Positions 43,710-56,419 of a DNA stretch of 64,000 bases are shown in pieces. The notes beneath the pieces were generated by a model. It did no database searches. It was given only the letters and a program-made list of their open reading frames with translations, and was not told where the DNA came from. How positions within the stretch are numbered: the stretch's first letter is position 1; each line of letters begins with the position of its first letter. This DNA is from Lunularia cruciata (Eukaryota > Streptophyta > Marchantiopsida > Lunulariales > Lunulariaceae), in the NCBI GenBank assembly GCA_948567375.1, contig OX419757.1, forward strand, positions 66,402,001 through 66,466,000, in the 5' to 3' direction. A program made the position numbers and the translations under genes.

Positions 43710-45060
43710 TTGTTGTTACAAGAATTCACATTCATTTTACAAGTAAGGAAGGGAGGTTTGCATTCAAACGTGGACTTCCTATCCAAGTTGGAAACTCAAG
43801 GCCAAGAGCTGGAGGTAGATGACCAGTTTCTTAACAAAGAACTGTATCATTTGATGGTAATGCAAAGTACAAGAAATGTGGTAGAATATCACAATCTGCA
43901 TACTTGCTAATGTCTTGAGGGACTGGACCTAGAGCAAATGGCAATCTTTCTCAAGAAAATGGGACCATATTAGATGAAGCACAACATTTTATTTAATATA
44001 GGTGAAGACAAAGTACTTCATAGGTGCTTAGAAGCATACATAGTACGAGGAGAAAGTGAGTCCTTACACTCAAAAGCATCATGAGGACATTATGCCTTGA
44101 AGAACATAGTGAAGAAAATTCTTGCAGTAGGGTACTAGTGTCCTATGGTGTATGAGGATACTTAAGCCTATATCCAAAGTTGTGATACTTGCTAGGAACG
44201 GGAAAGCCGATGCTACTTCCTAATGGCCTTTGAGGCCAATTTTGCCATTGGCCCCATCTAAGAAACGGGGAATTGATTTTGTGGGTCTGATTCAACCAAT
44301 GACTTGATTCACAAAGAAGAGATATATTTTAGTATGCATTGACTATGCAACTTAGAAAGATGATGTGGAAACCGTAGCCAAATTTTTCTACCCATATCAT
44401 TTCTTGTTACAAATGTCCCTTGGAATTGGTCTTTGATTGAGGGACTTATTTTTTGAACTCACTTGTGGAGGCATTAACCAAGTACTTCCAAATCAAACAT
44501 TGGAAGATGACTCCTCACAACCCAAAAGCTAATGGATTGACAGAAAAGGCAAATGGATTATTGTGTAAATTTTGAATGAGGTGACCATCAACTATGCCTA
44601 TGATTGGGATACAAAACCACTGAAAATATTACAACTCCATATTTCTTAACATATGGATTGCATCCCGCATAACTAATTGAATTTGAATCACTGTCATATC
44701 GTATCCCTTGTGAGGAACAACTATCAAAGGAAGAAAGTAAGGATCTTGGGATCCATCAATTGATCTAGTTAGAAGAGAAAAGGGAGGATGCAATGCAAAC
44801 CACAAAGGAGATACAATATTAGTGGAAAGTCAAGCATGATAAGCATATATAGCCTATTGCTATTCGGGAAGGAGGGAGATTTACTGTTGTTGTATGACAA
44901 TCACCTCATTTTTTCTAGGAAAGCTATAGTTAAGGTGGATGAGGCCATACCGTGTAATGCACATTTATGATAATGGTTCTAGTCAATTGGCAGACTTGGA
45001 AGAAAATCCTTTTGCCACTCTAGTAAACAAGTAGAGGGTCAAAAATTATTAGATCATGGA
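43710..45060 (+). pseudogene. Integrase region of the outer Tat-like Ty3 element
   Basis: Core pieces are GIDFVGLIQPMT, YILVCIDYAT, MTPHNPKANGLTEKANGLL (catalytic Glu) and, near the end, YRVMHIYDNGSSQLADLEE with FATLVNKQRVKNY. Many stops. Pol ends at about 45060. Confidence 0.65.
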
Positions 45061-45103
45061 CACAAACATGTATAGAATAGTGGAAGCTAATGTTTGCAAG
45101 GAT

Positions 45104-45975
45104 GTACCCACATTTTTTTTTTTGATGAGTTTTAAAGAAGAGATGTATTGTTCAGGTTGAATTGAAGCTTAATGGAGAAGAAAAGAGAAGAATTGTGAGT
45201 TTGGAGTAGACCCAAGGAGGTTGACTTTGTGTTAAAGGAAGAAGGACTTAGATTGGACTTAAATGGTGGTAGACCTAAAGTAAAGATACTTTGAATCAAA
45301 GTGATCAACCTGATCCAAAGAAACTATAACACTTTTCTATGGACCAAACAAATCAAGAAGGTAAATTCAAAGAAAATGGCTACTTTGGAGTATGATAAAA
45401 TTGAGAGTGATAGGAAAACAGATACGTAGAATCCATGAGTGTCAATTGAAGATCTACTAAAGAATGACCGTACATCAAAACAATATAAGATTAAGACTTT
45501 GTCAAGGAAGTTTAAAAATGTCAAGATGATATCCTATGCCTCTCAATAGTTGTCCTAAAGGAGTAAGAATCTTGGTGTGGTACCCACATTTTTTTATGAG
45601 TTTTGAAGAAGAAGGGTATTGAGGAAGCCAAATTATGAAGAAAAGAATGGACTTATGTGTCTTTGGAGTAAACCCAAAGAAGTCAACCATGGGTCAAGAA
45701 CCGGAAATACTCGGACGGGGTTACGAAGAGACAAAACCAAAGAAGGGCATCTACAGAATGGGACGCATAGGCCAATACAAAGAAGATGTAACAAAATTCT
45801 ATTTTAGGCCAGCCAAGAGAGTACACTTAAAGAAACAGCAAAGGTAGGAGAAGAATACCTTGACAGTGAATAGGAAACAAACATGGAGAAGAAGTGGAGG
45901 TGAACTGAAATTGATTGAAGAATGACTGCACTTTAAGGTACTATAAAATTACAATTGCATAGGGGGAAATCAAAC
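45104..45975 (+). repeat. Leader of copy C, tandemly duplicated (476-bp unit)
   Basis: GTACCCACATTTTTTT at 45104 recurs at 45580, and both are followed by TGATGAGTTTTAAAGAAGA-like text, AGGTTGACTTTG/AAGTCAACCATG and GACAAAGAAAG words. The second unit leads to CTATAAAATTAC and the ATG at 45976. Copy B has one such leader. Confidence 0.65.
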
Positions 45976-48480
45976 ATGTCAAGTAGATATATTGTCCCTC
46001 TTAGAAGTCATCACGCAGTAACGCACATCAAGAAGCCGATTGAGAGTGAAATTTTCTGAAGTCCAGAAGGGGTTAAAGTGGTAGGTCCAAGAGAGTGGAT
46101 AATTTTCCAGAGCCAAAGATTTAGTGAGTAGATCATGGCAAAGAAGACTAAGAACGCACTCACAATGAGGAGTTTCACAATTTGGCAATTAGATGTCGTA
46201 GCTAGAATTGAAGTCCTGAACAAACTTTGGATCACGTTCCTGACATGGAACTAGAATGTTACTTTTCTAGGTGTAATGGCAGAGATAGCTATCAATAATT
46301 GTGCGGATGGTCCCAAAATTATGGGGAAGAGAGGAGATCCGGCTTGATGGACTGAGTCGGATTGGAAGCTAGTACTAGGGAAGGAAGCAAGAGATTCAAA
46401 GGGAGTAACCTTTTATAGGAAGTGTGATGCTGCAAAAGAAACAGCTGAAATTAGGAATTCATTCTTAGCTCCATCAACCAACAATGGCTTCAAAGTGTAG
46501 TCCTATCGGGACCCAATTAAGCAAACCATTGTAGGAGCAATCATGGCAATGTTCAAGCCCCAAGTGAGGAATGTATGTGAACATGAAATTGGCGGTCTTC
46601 TTCCACCAGATGTTTGCAGGAGAGAAGGTGAATTGGGCAAAGTGCTTCCATCAAAGAACAAGGCAGATGATTGTCAATTGGAGGACCAATTTGCCACCAC
46701 ACTACTTTGCACCGTTTGCTGCACATTTCTACTTGGGATTAAATCTATTGACAATGAAGGAATGGCAGCATATGGTTTTGCATTTCCATCCCAATCTTCA
46801 ATGAGAAGTGGATAAAGAGGAGCAACAATACATTTTGCAATTGTGAGCTAATGATGATTATTTCATTAGAACAAGACAAAGGGAGATGGTGGAAGGAAGA
46901 AGTCCAAAGAGGAAGAAGCAGACTAAACTTAAAGAAGTAGCCTTACCCTAGGCACAAAAAAAGACCTGAAAACTCAATCCGTGAGGTAAGAAGGCGGTGA
47001 AGGACAAGAGTTCAAAGACAGAGTCTAAGAGAGGAGACTCCAAAGAAGCTGAACTCATATTATAGAGTGAGGAGTCTGGGAGTGAGAGTGAAGGTTAAGA
47101 TAAAGTCCAATAGTCAATTGAGGCAAAAGACAATGAGGCATTCCATGCGGCAAATGATCGTATGGAGGGAGGAGATGGACAAAAGAACCAAAGAAAGAAG
47201 ACCAAAAGGGCATAAGATCTAAAAGGTCACTGCCAACTAAACCCGTAGGTCCAAGCTCAGTGTATAAGGAAGAAGTAAGTTTGGAAAGAAGGTCATTGAA
47301 GGTATAAAGATCAAGACTTTGGTGGAAGGAGCATTGACGGAGGCAAAGTACAAAGATAGAGCAAAAGAAGAAGAAGACTTTGATGGAGTACTTATTGCAG
47401 ATTGTGAGTCCATTGTTATCGCTATTGAATAAGCAAAAGAAGGTGATCTAGAAAGATCATATGGAGATGAAGAATGAGTCATAAGTGATGAAGTATTTGT
47501 TGGATGAAACAAAGGAATTGAAGGAGATTGTAACTCAAAGGGAAGAAGAAGTTGAAGACCTTTGAGTGGATGTAGTCTTGAAGAAGAAGACTTTAGAGAA
47601 CTTGCAAGAGAGTTTTGAGAACCATGGAAGAGAGATGCACAGTCAAGCCAAAGAGTTGAAAGAGCAGAAGGATTGGTTGAGAAAATGAAAGGTGAAGTCA
47701 ATGAAGTTTGCATGGAAAGCATACATGTGAAGGCAATGGTAGTTGTGATGGAGCAGGAGTTAGAGAGCTTGAAGAAGAGTGTGGTAGGGAAGGATCAAGC
47801 ATGGCAGAGGGAGTTAGCGATACGACACCAAGAGGAGGAAAGATTGAGAAGTTTGGTAAGAAGTGTTGAGATGTAGAGTGCTTAGTATACGGAGGAAAAG
47901 AACATGCTTACAGCCAAGTACAAAGATGAGCTAAAGATGTACAGAGAAGAGTTGAAGGCAGAACGATCTTGAGGGTATGCATCATAGTTAGTAGGAGAAG
48001 TTGTTGGGAGGCTAAGAGCAATGCTGAGCATGGAATCTGAAGGAAAGTTGGAGGAAGCAAGATTGCATGAACTAAAGTTGCTAGTGCAGGAGATGAGAAA
48101 GAAGAGAGCAAAAGATGTGGATATGAATACTCTTTTGATTAGTTTGAGGGAACGAGTAGATAAGAAGATAATTGAGGTAGGAGACAATGTACGTCTTGGA
48201 TTAGACTTAGTAAATTCAGAGTTAGAGAGACTTCAGAGTAGTATGAAGGAAGATAAGAAGTCTGATGTAGCAAGTGTCTTCAAATCAATAACTTGAGACA
48301 TTAGAGAAGAGTGAGTCGGGAGATAAAGAGATAGAAAGGTTATCCATTAGTGAAATTGTAGTTTAGGGTGAAGAAGTAGTAGAAATAGTGAAGGATGTAG
48401 TAGAATTAGATAGACCCAAAGAAGGAGGAGGGATAGGAGGATTATCGGGTTTGGAATCCAAAGTTGATCAGATTAGAAAT
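45976..48480 (+). pseudogene. Unrecognised coiled-coil family, copy C
   Basis: ATG at 45976 (MSSRYIVP). A single frame with stops reads WQLDVVARIEVLNKLWITFL, KRGDPA-stop-WTESDWKLVLGKEA, VTFYRKCDAAKETAEIRNSF, NNGFKV-stop-SYRDP and IMAMFKPQ; then a frameshift to LAVFFHQMFAGEKVNWAKCF and PPHYFAPFAAHFYLGLNLLT. An acidic region and a long Glu/Lys/Leu coiled coil follow (47520-48480; DWLRK, ELESLKK, LHELKLLVQEMRKKRAKD). Equivalent residues in copy B are sense codons (for example Arg in PARWTE), so this is a decayed member of a once-coding family. Confidence 0.65.
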
Positions 48481-49371
48481 AGATTCTTGATTTGAAGAGG
48501 TAGATATGAAGAGGTGCATTGTCATTTTCGGTTTGTAGGTTTGTAGAGTTGTTGTAGAACGGTATTTTTGTTAGTAACTATCAATTTCTTTACTATTTAA
48601 AGAAGGCATTCATAGAGTTGTGGTGTTTAGTATTCCAAATTTCTAAAGATAGATAAAGCAAAGTGCTGAGTTTGGTGCTGGTTGCTTGAGCTTAGTTCCG
48701 AGTACCAAGTTTGTGTTTGTGTTTATGAGTGTGTGGAGAATTTCAAAGTGCAAGTCAGTGTGCTTGTTGGATGTTGGATTCCATAGCCTTGATCTTCATT
48801 CTATGTGTTTGATACTAAGTGAAGTGCAATTGAAGCAATCCCTTGATAGGTTTGAGAGGAATTGTAGTGTTGGTAGTATTTTGCATCTGTGAGTGCAAAT
48901 GTGAGTTTGATGTGAAGCAATTTTGATCAAGGAAGTTGTGCCTTCAATGAAGGGGTGGAACGCAATTTTGAGGCAAAGTCATTTTATAGTGAAGTAGCCA
49001 TCTTTGGAAGAATTTGAATCGTCACAATCAAGATTTTTGTTTGGATAGAATTTGATGGAATTGTGATTATGAAGTGCTAGTTTGATTATGAAGTGCTAGT
49101 TTGGTAACATAAAAATTGCCTAAACCATTTATGAAATGGTTTAGGCAATTTAGATAACTATTGAATGTTGGTGTGATTTGTTTGTGACAAGTCTGCCTAG
49201 TGAACACTTATTACTCTCTGGGTGTGGTTTCTACCCAAGAGACTAAAGATGCAACCAAAAAGAAATACTTTGTAAAAATTTACTTTGCATTTGACCATTT
49301 CTTACCAATATCATTGTGGGAACAAATGATCACTTACTAATGACCACAAAAAATGATACTTGATGGGTTGT
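48481..49371 (+). other. Conserved 3' tail of copy C
   Basis: It is homologous to 12541-13353 (minus) through to GGGTTGTCCCA. Relative to B, about 90 bp are inserted near 49064-49160, consisting of a 20-bp tandem duplication (GATTATGAAGTGCTAGTTT) and the hairpin at 49113-49151. The unit abuts the truncated Ty3 element 2 at 49372. Confidence 0.6.
49113..49151. repeat. Perfect 18-bp hairpin with 3-nt loop
   Basis: AAATTGCCTAAACCATTT, ATG loop, then the exact reverse complement. It is present in copy C and absent from the aligned copy B. Confidence 0.9.
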
Positions 49372-50099
49372 CCCATGTACACATGAGAGGATTTGGAGAG
49401 ATTGAGTGAGGTGGATTACAAATTTTGGGGATTATGGTAATTTTAGGCAAAACCTCAAGTTTGAGATATGGATTTGAAATTTTCACAATTTTCACAAGAA
49501 TAGGCTGGATTATGTGTTAGGTGGTACAATTGAAATCATTATAAGGCTGCTACATGCATTGAGTTATAATTTTTGGAAGATGGTAGGGTAAATTGTTCCC
49601 ACAAATTGCATGCTCTCTAGAATTTTTTATAGAGTTTGATAGCTCTTAATTCTTCATTGAATAACTTTGAAAAAGTCCCAAAAAATTAGTGTATCCTACC
49701 TTTTGGCCTAAGAAATAAGGAGAGATTGCTCTTGTGCAAGAAGTTATGAGTTTTTAAAGTGAGGGAGTGGTTTTCAGAGCAAATCTGAAATATGTATGTT
49801 GAATAGAAAGGTGCTTAGGCCAAATGGCTCAATGAAAAGATATGAAATTTTTCAAGGAAGAATGCCTTGGGGTTTTCATGAGATGTGTAAAATTTCATAG
49901 GATGGTGATGTACCATTTGTAAAATTTCATAGGATGGTGATGTACCATTTGAGAGAATTTAATGACATTGTGAAGAGGAGTCAATTCTAGAGAGTTGAGA
50001 TCTCATGCACGAGGAGTGTAAAAATGTCCAAAAGAATATTTGAGTGTTTAGACTCATCTTTGGAACATGGAAGGTCACCAAGAGTGGAAGTTGAGGCTA

Positions 50100-50505
50100 T
50101 GCAAGGTTGCTTACGGGTTTTAGGTGATTGTAAGGGTGGATTTGAGGAAAAATAAAGTTTAGACTAGAATTTAAAGAGAGTATTCAGAGGATGAAAAAAT
50201 AGACACTACTTGGAGGAAAGAGTGAGTCTAAGTGCTTTTTATGTGGAGAGAAGGGACATAAAGCAAGTTCATGTACATTGACCTTTGAGAGCAAGAGATT
50301 GAGAGAAAAGAAAGGCTTACTTGACTTTGGTGTGCATGTTGGATCTCTTTCACCAAGATTAGGAGGAAGGAGATCTAAGACCAAGGAGTTGTGTGAGGTT
50401 TGTGAAGTGGAAGGAATTTCAAAAGGGTATGAGTGTAGTGGAGTAATAACACTTTTGGATACTTTGGTAAATGATCTTGAAGAGAGTCTTGGTATAGTTA
50501 CATAA
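50100..50505 (+). pseudogene. Extra 5' ORF with zinc knuckles (element 2)
   Basis: Same as in element 1: FLCGEKGHKASSC, LTFESKRLREKKGLLDFGVH, KTKELCEVCEVEGISKGYEC and VNDLEESLGIVT before the stop. The last 75 codons are open (50278-50505). Confidence 0.6.
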
Positions 50506-50759
50506 ATACTATCACCTTCATGAGCTAGTTCTCAAGATTAGTGATTGAGATAATCTTTAAAATTATGGATAAACTATCATGAGTATTTGATTAATATGCA
50601 CTCTAGGATTTGATCTTGCTATAGAAATCTTGAAACAAATTGAACCTTTTATGTTCCCTTGGATGGATTATTCTCAAATTATGTTAATCATGTTATATTC
50701 TATTGGTTATAGAGTGAGAGAAAAGAAAAAAAATGGATTAAGAGAAAAGAGAAAGATAG

Positions 50760-51980
50760 TGAGGGGCTAAGATGGGGAAACTTCTTTTTTCTTTGGCAAG
50801 GATGGAGAAGATATAAAGGCCTTTGTGAGAGACTTCAAGAGAGCTTGCATCACAACTAATCAAAGGAGGAAGAATGAGTGGGCCTTATTATTACTGGATT
50901 TCTTTGAGGATGTAACCCTTACATGGTATGAGTCAAAATACCATGAGAGAGAAAGGAGAGATGGGCGAGAAAAGTCTTGGGAGAATTTGACTTTAGCACT
51001 CATTAAGAAAATTTTTTCATATGAGAGTTATGAAAGATTGATGAGTGAAGTTACCTTCCTCAAACAAGGAGATGGAGAGAAAGTGAGGGTCTATGTAGAA
51101 AGAGTGGAGAAGTTAGTCCATGTTTTGCATAGTGTTGAGAAAGAGAGAGGATGATGTGAAGATTACTATGATTGGCATAAGAGCCATTCTCACCAAGAAT
51201 TTTATTGGAGTGTTAAGACCACAAATTAGAAGCAAGGTGAGATATGAGAAAAAATTTTCCAAAGTTGAAGCTATCAAGATTGCAATTCGTATGGAGGAGA
51301 GTTTGGAAGGGGATGAAAGTGATTTGGTGGTGAAGGAGGTTTTGCATCATCCTAAAGGATACAAGTATGTTGGAACTTCTGATACATTGGTGGAAAGGGT
51401 TGTACCACAAGTAGAAGTTGCTTCAGTTCTTGTACCTTGATCAAAAGATCCACTTCAAACCATGGTAGAACAACTTGTTTATCTGAAGATCAATGTAATG
51501 CAATTATGGGAGAAGAGAGATGTGGATCAGAATATGGGGATAGGGCTTAGGAGTTATGGAAGCTATTTATATAGAGGAGATCAATCAACTAACAATTTCA
51601 ATGATAGAAATTGTTTTGGTTGTGGAAGAAGAGGTCACATCTAAAGAGATTGCCCAAATTCCACTTCCCATGGAAGGAGTTATGGGAGAGGAAGATAGTG
51701 AAACCCAAGTGGCTCATAATCCAAACAAAGGTAAGGAGATATCATCCATAGATGTGGTTAAGAGCAAGTATGAGAAAAGGGAGAGCTCAAACTCCAAAGG
51801 TCTTAATTTAGATTTTTTGGCAAAAGAGAAGAGAGCTTGTTTTGCAGAGCATGTATACTCTTCTTAAGGATTTTCTCCTTGCAAGGATACTCTTATGCCT
51901 ATTAGGAGCACTTTCACAAGCACACCAACAACATCAACAATAATGACTTCAAGGATGAAGTTGGAGATGGAGGATTCCTT
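50760..51980 (+). pseudogene. Gag of Ty3 element 2
   Basis: NEWALLLLDFFEDVTLTWYE, LMSEVTFLKQGDGEKVRVYV and AILTKNFIGVLRPQIRSKVR in successive frames, then the knuckle CFGCGRRGHI-stop-RDC near 51610-51650, where a Lys codon has probably become TAA. A C-terminal spacer follows. Confidence 0.75.
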
Positions 51981-52213
51981 GATCTCAAAGCAATAATGGA
52001 ACTACAATGTGTTGGAGGATGTTGGTAGTCACAAGGCTAACATCAAGTGGGCCAACTGATTGCTTTGAATCCTACCTTGAGAAAGAAGCTTAGAGGTGAT
52101 TTGAGTTCTATAAGGAGCAAGAGGAAGAAGAAAGCAAAAGCTCTAGTATCAATGGGTTGATAGATACCATACCAACACCATGAGGGGCTTGTAAATATGC
52201 CTCCAAGATTGAT

Positions 52214-52480
52214 GTGAGAGTAAATGGTCACAACATCAAGGATGCACTTGTTGATGGAGGATCTATAGTGAATGCCATGTCAGAGATGTTGATGAAGAAG
52301 TTGGGTATGATACACTCTAGATCTTCAATATTTGTAGTAATCATGGCAAACAAGCAACAAGGTCAACCAATAGGGGTGATGGATAAAGTGATAGTTTTAG
52401 TTTTGGGAATTCAAAATCTCATGACTTTCCAAGTCTTGAAGGATTTAAGCTATAATTTGCTTCTTGGAGGCTATGGTTGA
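52214..52480 (+). pseudogene. Aspartic protease of Ty3 element 2
   Basis: 88 open codons: VNGHNIKDALVDGGSIVNAM holds the Asp-Gly active site (DGG for DSG), then MANKQQGQPIGVMDKVIV and FQVLKDLSYNLLLGGYG. Element 1 has deleted this part. Confidence 0.7.
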
Positions 52481-52607
52481 GAGCAACACGCACAATTAAT
52501 CCATGGCACAAAGGGTACTTGAGGATTGGGCCATTAAACCATAGAGTCATAATTCTTGTGACAAATAGAGCAAACACTTCACATTTAGATACACCATCTT
52601 CTTATTA

Positions 52608-53490
52608 TTGGCAATCAAATTAAGAAAAGCTTTAGGTATGGATACAAACATGGAAGAAGAGACTTCCATGGAAGAGGATGAATCTGAATCTAATTCAGAT
52701 GTATATCTCTTACGTGCTATGGATTTTGCACCTAAGCTAGAGGTTTTGAAGGACCCAAATAAATCACAATTCACACATGAAGAGATAGAAAGGAGGTTAT
52801 CTACCCTCAAGTATGGTCCAAATGTTACCAAGGAGGAGAAGGTGAGATTTGAAGAACTTTTTTGCAAGTTCATCCATGTGTTTGCTTTCAATTATAAAGA
52901 TCTAAAGGAAGTCACCTTGGAAGAGCACAAGATAAAGGTGGAGTCACATGCAATACCAATCCGTAAAAAGTAATGTCGTATTAGCCCACACATAGATTTG
53001 GTTGTGAAGGAGGAGATTGATAAAGGACTCTGGATTTATCTTTGAGGTGGAGAATTCAGAATGGGTGTCCCTAATTGTGATTGCAAAGAAAAATAATAGC
53101 AAGCTTTGGGTACGTGTGGATTACAAGAAACTCAATACTATTACTAAGAAAGACTATTACTCTTTCCCATTCATTGATAAGATCTTAAAGTAGGTTGCAC
53201 ATTGAGAAGTACAATTGTGGAGATGGTTATAACCAAATCAAGATTGCACCAGAGTATCAACAACTCATCACATTCACCACACCTTGGGGAACTTATGCTT
53301 TCAAGATCATGCCTTTTGGCTTTGCAATACTTGAGCCGATTTCAATGGTTCATGAACAAGAAATTTGAACCTTCATTGGGAAATTTTTGAGAGACTTCAT
53401 TGATGCCTTTTGTGTCTATGGAAGCAAAGAGGAGCACTTTGAGCACCTAATCAAGGTCTTGCAATGCTTGAATGAAGAAAATGCATCAAT
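52608..53490 (+). pseudogene. Reverse transcriptase of Ty3 element 2
   Basis: The pre-RT linker FAFNYKDLKEVTLEEHKIKV ends at a stop at 52973. RT continues EEIDK, SEWVSLIVIAKKNNSKLWVR, VDYKKLNTITKKDYYSFPF, then shifts frame through YNQIKIAPEYQ, TFTTPWGTYAFKIMPFGF and RDFIDAFCVYGSKEEH, where the second Asp of the DD pair is Ala. Confidence 0.7.
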
Positions 53491-54246
53491 CAACCCAAAG
53501 AAAAGCATTTTGGGTTGTGAAGGTCTTCTTTTGGGGCATATCATTTCCAAGGATTGAATAGCAATTGATCATGAGAAAGTGAGGAAAATCTTAGACCTTC
53601 CATTCCCTTCAAGCTTGACAAAGTTAGGTCAATTCTTGGGGACGGTTGGGTACTATTGGAAGTTCATCTTCTTATTTTCCAACAAGACTTATGCATTGAC
53701 CATCTACATGAAGAAGGGTGTAGAATACATGGTGATTTTGGAGGACAAGGAGACTCTCAAAACTTTTCAAGAGCTCAAGAAATCCCTTTTTGTAGGCTTT
53801 AATTATTGCTAAACCTGATTGTAGTAAGGCTTTATCCTCTAAACTGATGCTTCCAATGTAGTTGTAGGACGCACTCGTAGTCAACTAGACCAAGATGGGT
53901 ATGATCATCCAGTAGCTATGCTAATAGACAAATAGTTTCAACAAAAAAAACTACTCAATCTTAGAGAGAAGGGTTGGCAATGATCTTTGGTCTCAAGAAG
54001 TTTAGACACTACTTGATTGGAGGGAAACCCACCATTGTCATGGATCACAAGGCTTCAAAGTACATCTTCAACAAGCCTTATGTTGAAGGGAGTCTAACAA
54101 GGTGGATGATACTCTTGTCTGAGTGTGACTACACCATTGAGGACAAGCCAAGGAAGAAACATGCAAATGCTGATTTTTTATCTAGGGCCTATGATCATGA
54201 TGGAGTTCAACCAATAAATGATTCTTTTCAAATGAGAAGCTTATGA
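53491..54246 (+). pseudogene. RNase H of Ty3 element 2
   Basis: LLLGHIISKD, KVRKILDLPFPSSLTKLGQF, GYYWKFIFLFSNK, then AMIFGLKKFRHYLIGGKPTI, VMDHKASKYIFNKPYVEGSL and DFLSRAYDHDG. Two frameshifts near 53810 and 53950. Confidence 0.7.
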
Positions 54247-55540
54247 CAATCTCAATCACTCAAGAAGTTCCAATGGAGTACAAGGAGATTTTGGACTTTG
54301 TTACAAGAGGTAACTATTTAGATGGGATACATGCTAGGGAGAGGAAAGCCCTTGCATCAAGATCTAGACCTTACATAATGGTGAAGAATATTCCTTTTCA
54401 CCAAGGAAAAAATGATCTACTTTGAAGAGTAATGGGTAAGGAGGAGTCTATCCTACTCATAAAGTAGTTTCATGAACATTTAGTGTGTGGGAGGACACTT
54501 TACATGAAAAGTGATTGCTTTCAAAATTCTAGATGTAGGTTACCATTGGAGGGGGATTTTCAAGGATTATTTTGATTATTGCAAAACTTTAGTTTGTTAA
54601 AAGTTTGCTAGAAAGTCTACTTCCACTCTCCTTCTTAGATCAATTTTATTATTAGGACCTTTTGAGAAGTGGGGATTTCTTTTGTAGGTCCTCTAAGTAC
54701 AACTCCAAGGAATTGTGGTATATTGTGGTAGTTATTGATGACTTTACCAAGTGGGTTGAGGCTAGACCATTGAGAAACAAGAATGAAGTTGGTAGATTTC
54801 TTTATGAACACATTATCACTATGTTTGGGTATTTTTTGGAGTTTGATAGAGGAGGATAGTTATGAGAAGCATCATTACAACCATGTTGAGACATTTCTCT
54901 ATCACATGTAGAGTAACTACATCTTATAAGCCAAACTCCAATGGCTTGGTGTAGAGAACCAATCATACCTTGTGCATGATGTTGGCCAAAGATGCACAAA
55001 TGGAGGGGGCTAAAAAAGAAGATTCATGCAATTTTGTGGGAGTATAGGACAACCATGAAGACTTCCATTGGATATTCTTTATTTCATTTGGTATATGATA
55101 TTGAGTCTACCTTACCCATTCAATTTGATCTTCCTACCTTCCAAAGCATTCATAGTAGATTGACGAAAGCACAAGGAGGTGATGCATAGAAGAAGTCAAG
55201 GAAGGATCAACTCAAGAGGAGGTAAGATTAGTTCCTATAGTTTTAGTGGAGCAAGCCTAAAGGAAACAAAAGGATATTTATGACAAGAGGCAAGGCAAAA
55301 AGAAGGTGGAGCTCTTTAAAGGTGATTGTGTTATATTATTTGATTCTATTTGATTCAAGAGAGTCCAAAAGAACTTTTTGCCTTAGTACTTTGGTCCTTT
55401 CATAGTGGAGAAGGTGTGGGGAAATTGCACCTATGATCTCAAGGAATTGGGAGGAAGACACTTTGATCGGATTAACCATGATAAGTTGAAGATGTATCAT
55501 AAGAAGTAGAGAGACCTTCACTTCAAGGACAAAGTGAAAT
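54247..55540 (+). pseudogene. Integrase of Ty3 element 2
   Basis: The zinc-domain region is badly decayed (54430-54600). The core reads ELWYIVVVIDDFTKWVEARP. The Glu region is YKPNSNGLV-like near 54930, then LWEYRTTMKTSIGYSLFHLV. The C-terminus resembles element 1 (FKGDCVILFDSI, FGPFIVEKVW). No chromodomain. Confidence 0.65.
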
Positions 55541-55557
55541 CTTAGTCCGGGGGTATA

Positions 55558-56254
55558 TGTAACACCTATTTGTACATATGTGTCGTATTGTGATATAAAT
55601 TTTGGTATTACAAGTACTTGAGAGATATTATTTATATAGAGATAAAGTATGGTTCCACATTAGTCATGATTAACTAAATTTAGTTATAGCTAAGATAGAG
55701 AGGACTTACTTTAGAACAATTAGAAAAAATGAGTACCACTATTTTGGATTTTAGTGTATTGACTTGGTATTATTTCTAGGTGTTTGGCTTTGAGTAAAGA
55801 TTTGAGAACTCTTTGATACATAAGCCTTTTTGCTTTGGATTCTTCTATAGTCCAAGGATAGCCCATATGAAGGAATCCTTGATTTAGTGGTTGGATCAAG
55901 TTAAGACCCTATGCTTAGAGAAATATTCTAATGAGTATAGATACTCCTTTAGACTTTTGACTTTATTTGACTTTTAGCATGATTACTTGAGTTACTTCAA
56001 TAGATTAGTAATTTGGTGCATAATTATTTCACATGTATATAAAATAGGGGTCAAGAGATATTTATCATCTTTTCATTTATAACTATCTCTCTCTCATTGA
56101 GTTCTCTAATGAACAATGGTTTGAGACTTGGAGTGTTAGCTTTGGAGAAGTATGATGGAGTTGGAGTTCTTTGCCTTTTTAGTCCATTGTGTGCTACCAT
56201 AATAGCCACTGGAGGTTCATCTTGAGTGAAAGATAGGCTGGCTCAAAGTTCATC
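55558..56254 (+). mobile_element. 3' LTR of Ty3 element 2
   Basis: It starts TGTAACACC after a purine run (CCGGGGGTATA) and ends GGCTGGCTCA; it aligns with the other family LTRs. At 56254 it meets element 3, which runs the opposite way. Confidence 0.85.
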
Positions 56255-56419
56255 TTCTAAAAAAAAACTCTCTTCTTCTCTTGTGCTAAAAGATCCAAAT
56301 TAAGACCTTTGAAGTTTGAGCACTCCCCCTTCTCATACTTACACTCATCCACATCTATGGATACTATTCCCTTGCCTTTATATGGATTAGGAGCTACTTG
56401 GGTTCATTACCTTCTTCTT

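Larger units (their letters stand above)
49372..56254 (+). mobile_element. Second-family Ty3 element 2, 5' LTR missing
   Basis: The internal region aligns with element 1 from its 29350 position onward (ACATGA(G/T)AGGATTTG), so the 5' LTR and primer site have been lost where it meets the copy C tail. Order: 5' zinc ORF, gag with knuckle, protease, RT, RNase H, integrase, then the 3' LTR at 55558. It has all domains that element 1 has lost. Confidence 0.8.
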
